Assembly (NCBI GenBank): GCA_002401655.1
Contig: NVTT01000010.1
Location: forward strand, 15,650 to 23,787
Length of the DNA: 8,138 nt
Reading direction: 5' to 3'
Source: Gammaproteobacteria bacterium
GTDB taxonomy: Bacteria > Pseudomonadota > Gammaproteobacteria > Enterobacterales > Kangiellaceae
The position numbers and the translations under genes are program-made. The first letter of the stretch is position 1. The number at the start of each line of letters is the position of its first letter. A model generated the notes under the pieces. It ran no database searches. It was given only the letters and a program-made list of their open reading frames with translations, and was not told the DNA's origin. This document shows positions 6,214-8,138 of the stretch, one piece after another.

Positions 6214-7035
6214 ATGACAAATCTAAATAGTGGCATACAAATAACAAAAACGAAAAACGGTGTAGGACGCATCACTTTAGATCGCTCTGAGTTACATAAT
6301 TCATTTGACGATAAAGTGATTCAATCTCTAACCGAAGCTATAAAAGATATTGACCAAGATGATAGTTTGAGGCTATTAGTATTAGATGCAAATGGAAAGA
6401 GCTTTTCCGCCGGTGCCGATCTCAATTGGATGAAACGCATGGCGGATTACAGTTGGGAAGAAAATTATCAAGACTCTTTAAAGCTAGCTGGTTTAATGCA
6501 AACATTATATGAATGCACCAAAACAACGATAGCCATAGTTCAAGGCGCGGCATATGGCGGCGGTGTTGGTTTAGTTGCCTGCTGTGATATTGTTTTGGCT
6601 AGTGATAAAGCCCTTTTTTGTTTATCCGAAGTTAAGCTCGGATTAATTCCGTCGGTGATTAGCCCTTACGTGGTTAAAGCGATTGGTGAAAGAAACTCAA
6701 AACGGTATTTTGCCACCGCTGAAAAATTCAATGTGAAAGAAGCATTGAATATTCAACTGGTTCATAAAGTATTTCCTCTAGCCGAACTAAAAGACTCAAG
6801 TGATGATTATATCAATCGTATTTTGGCTAATGGTCCTAATGCAATGTATCAAGCAAAACGGCTGGTTAATTACGTCAACAATAAAAACATTGATGAAAAT
6901 TTAATTTTAGAAACCGCTCAGCGCATTGCCGATATTAGAGCATCCGTTGAAGGCAAAGAAGGCGTTAGTGCCTTTTTAGAGAAACGTCCTGCTCATTGGG
7001 CGTCAGCTATTGTGAAAACAGTTGGCGATTTATAA
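6214..7035 (+). CDS. liuC: Methylglutaconyl-CoA hydratase LiuC
   Basis: A 273-residue enoyl-CoA hydratase/isomerase (crotonase) family protein that hydrates 3-methylglutaconyl-CoA to HMG-CoA. The CoA/oxyanion segments are SFSAGADLNWM (63-73) and GAAYGGGVGLVACCD (111-125), and the catalytic loop is FCLSEVKLGLIPSVISPYVV (135-154). Glu139 matches the second catalytic Glu of rat crotonase (Glu164). The first (Glu144) is replaced by Gly119 in GGGVGL; bacterial LiuC proteins that I recall share this GLxxCCD pattern, so it is probably not a defect. The start was moved to 6214 because an AAGGA precedes it and because the longer reading overlaps liuB. The downstream gap to liuD is 39 bp, which supports one transcript. 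Confidence 0.92.
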   Translation: MTNLNSGIQITKTKNGVGRITLDRSELHNSFDDKVIQSLTEAIKDIDQDDSLRLLVLDANGKSFSAGADLNWMKRMADYSWEENYQDSLKLAGLMQTLYECTKTTIAIVQGAAYGGGVGLVACCDIVLASDKALFCLSEVKLGLIPSVISPYVVKAIGERNSKRYFATAEKFNVKEALNIQLVHKVFPLAELKDSSDDYINRILANGPNAMYQAKRLVNYVNNKNIDENLILETAQRIADIRASVEGKEGVSAFLEKRPAHWASAIVKTVGDL

Positions 7036-7074
7036 TCTAAAGTTAAACTCTAAAACCGAATGGTTAGTGAAATA

Positions 7075-8138
7075 ATGAATAATTTGAAAAATAAAAACAT
7101 TCAAAAAATATTGATTGCCAATCGCGGAGAGATCGCTTGTCGAGTAATCCGAACCGCTCAGCAAATGGGTATTCAATGTGTTGCGGTATATTCCGATGCG
7201 GATCAAAATTCTCAGCATGTAAAGTTAGCTGACGAAGCATGGTACATTGGTAATTCACCCGCTGCCGAAAGTTACTTAAGAGCAGATAAAATATTGCAAG
7301 TAGCAAAAGATTCAAACTCTGATGCAGTGCATCCTGGTTATGGTTTTTTATCCGAAAATGCTGCCTTTGCAAAATCTTGTGCTGATAATAATATTATTTT
7401 TATTGGCCCCCCCACCGACGCTATTGAAGCCATGGGATCAAAGAGTGAAGCAAAAAATATTATGACTCTAGCTAACGTGCCTTTAGTTGAGGGATATCAT
7501 GGTGACAATCAAGATGAAATACTTTTGAATCAAGAAGCCGATAAAATTGGTTATCCCGTGTTGATAAAAGCGACTGCTGGCGGTGGTGGCAAAGGGATGC
7601 GAGTGGTTGAGACTAGCGAAGAATTTTTATCCTCTTTAAAATCTTGTAAACGCGAAGCTTTATCTTCTTTTGCTGATGATAAAGTATTAATCGAAAAATA
7701 TTTAACCAAACCCCGTCATGTAGAAATTCAGGTTTTCGCCGATAATTTTGGCAACGCTGTTCATTTATTTGAGCGCGATTGTAGTATACAAAGACGCCAC
7801 CAAAAAGTGATTGAAGAAGCGCCTGCACCGGGGTTAAGTCAATTCACTAGAAATGCGATGGGGCAAGTAGCGATTCAAGCGGCTAAAGCCATAAATTATA
7901 GTGGCGCCGGAACGGTAGAGTTTTTATACGATGAAGATGGTTCATTCTATTTTATGGAAATGAATACTCGTCTTCAAGTTGAACATCCAGTCACTGAAAA
8001 GATCACTGGATTAGATTTAGTCGAATGGCAGATTATTGTCGCTAATAATCAACCGCTTCCTTTAACTCAAGAACAACTAACTTTTAACGGTCATGCTTTT
8101 GAAGCTCGTATTTACGCTGAAGATCCCAATAATGATTT
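7075..8138 (+). CDS. liuD: Methylcrotonyl-CoA carboxylase biotin carboxylase (alpha) subunit LiuD, partial
   Basis: An open frame from 7075 to the window end (354 complete codons) encodes the biotin carboxylase part of the alpha subunit, which uses ATP and bicarbonate to carboxylate biotin for LiuB. Visible are the N-terminal [18 protein letters not shown] (11-28), [15 protein letters not shown] (85-99), the ATP-grasp glycine loop [11 protein letters not shown] (165-175), [18 protein letters not shown] (233-250) and [14 protein letters not shown] (295-308) with the metal and bicarbonate residues. The remaining part, including the biotin carrier domain with its AMKM-type lysine, lies beyond the window; the family is usually about 650-670 residues. 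An in-frame ATG at 7060 is an alternative start adding five residues. Neither start has a strong Shine-Dalgarno. Acetyl-CoA carboxylase AccC is excluded mainly by context. Confidence 0.92.
   Translation, partial: MNNLKNKNIQKILIANRGEIACRVIRTAQQMGIQCVAVYSDADQNSQHVKLADEAWYIGNSPAAESYLRADKILQVAKDSNSDAVHPGYGFLSENAAFAKSCADNNIIFIGPPTDAIEAMGSKSEAKNIMTLANVPLVEGYHGDNQDEILLNQEADKIGYPVLIKATAGGGGKGMRVVETSEEFLSSLKSCKREALSSFADDKVLIEKYLTKPRHVEIQVFADNFGNAVHLFERDCSIQRRHQKVIEEAPAPGLSQFTRNAMGQVAIQAAKAINYSGAGTVEFLYDEDGSFYFMEMNTRLQVEHPVTEKITGLDLVEWQIIVANNQPLPLTQEQLTFNGHAFEARIYAEDPNND

Noticed and set aside
7030..7372. Antisense open frames of 62 and 102 codons on the - strand over the start of liuD.
   Set aside because: They lie opposite well-supported biotin carboxylase coding sequence, show no recognisable domain, and overlap each other. 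The same applies to the antisense frames at 984-1166, 2402-2632, 3725-3910, 4125-4373, 4989-5180, 5564-5779 and 7613-7828.

Overview
The window holds most of a leucine/isovalerate catabolism (liu) operon, all on the + strand, from an AT-rich bacterium (about 40% G+C by eye). A MerR-family LiuR directly upstream of isovaleryl-CoA dehydrogenase is a proteobacterial arrangement, and the protein sequences look gammaproteobacterial. The sequence does not settle the genus.

Layout. Positions 1-123 hold a promoter with a 7+2+7 palindrome (the probable LiuR operator) and a perfect TATAAT. Then follow liuR (124-531), liuA (535-1692), a thiolase (1896-3077), a second acyl-CoA dehydrogenase (3284-4420), liuB (4557-6164), liuC (6214-7035) and the first half of liuD (from 7075, cut by the window end).

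How the genes work together. LiuA oxidises isovaleryl-CoA to 3-methylcrotonyl-CoA. LiuB and LiuD are the two subunits of methylcrotonyl-CoA carboxylase and make 3-methylglutaconyl-CoA. LiuC hydrates this to HMG-CoA. HMG-CoA lyase (LiuE) is not in the window and would be expected downstream. The thiolase and the second dehydrogenase are not core liu genes. They fit cleavage of acetoacetyl-CoA or 2-methylacetoacetyl-CoA and oxidation of a short or branched acyl-CoA from isoleucine, valine or fatty acids.

The least expected content is non-coding. The three gaps around the two non-core genes (liuA/thiolase, thiolase/dehydrogenase, dehydrogenase/liuB) each carry a same-orientation copy of a long palindromic repeat built from CTCTGTG/CACAGAG units. 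In the first two gaps the palindrome is followed, after a similar A-rich linker, by a tandem 7-bp array (TTTTTGG/TTTTTAG x10; TTTTTAT/TTTTTAG x8) that ends just before the ribosome binding site. The third gap has one TTTTTAT unit at the same place. The remaining gaps (3, 49 and 39 bp) have no such repeats. The repeats therefore look like the borders of inserted gene cassettes, and the arrays like potentially length-variable leaders.
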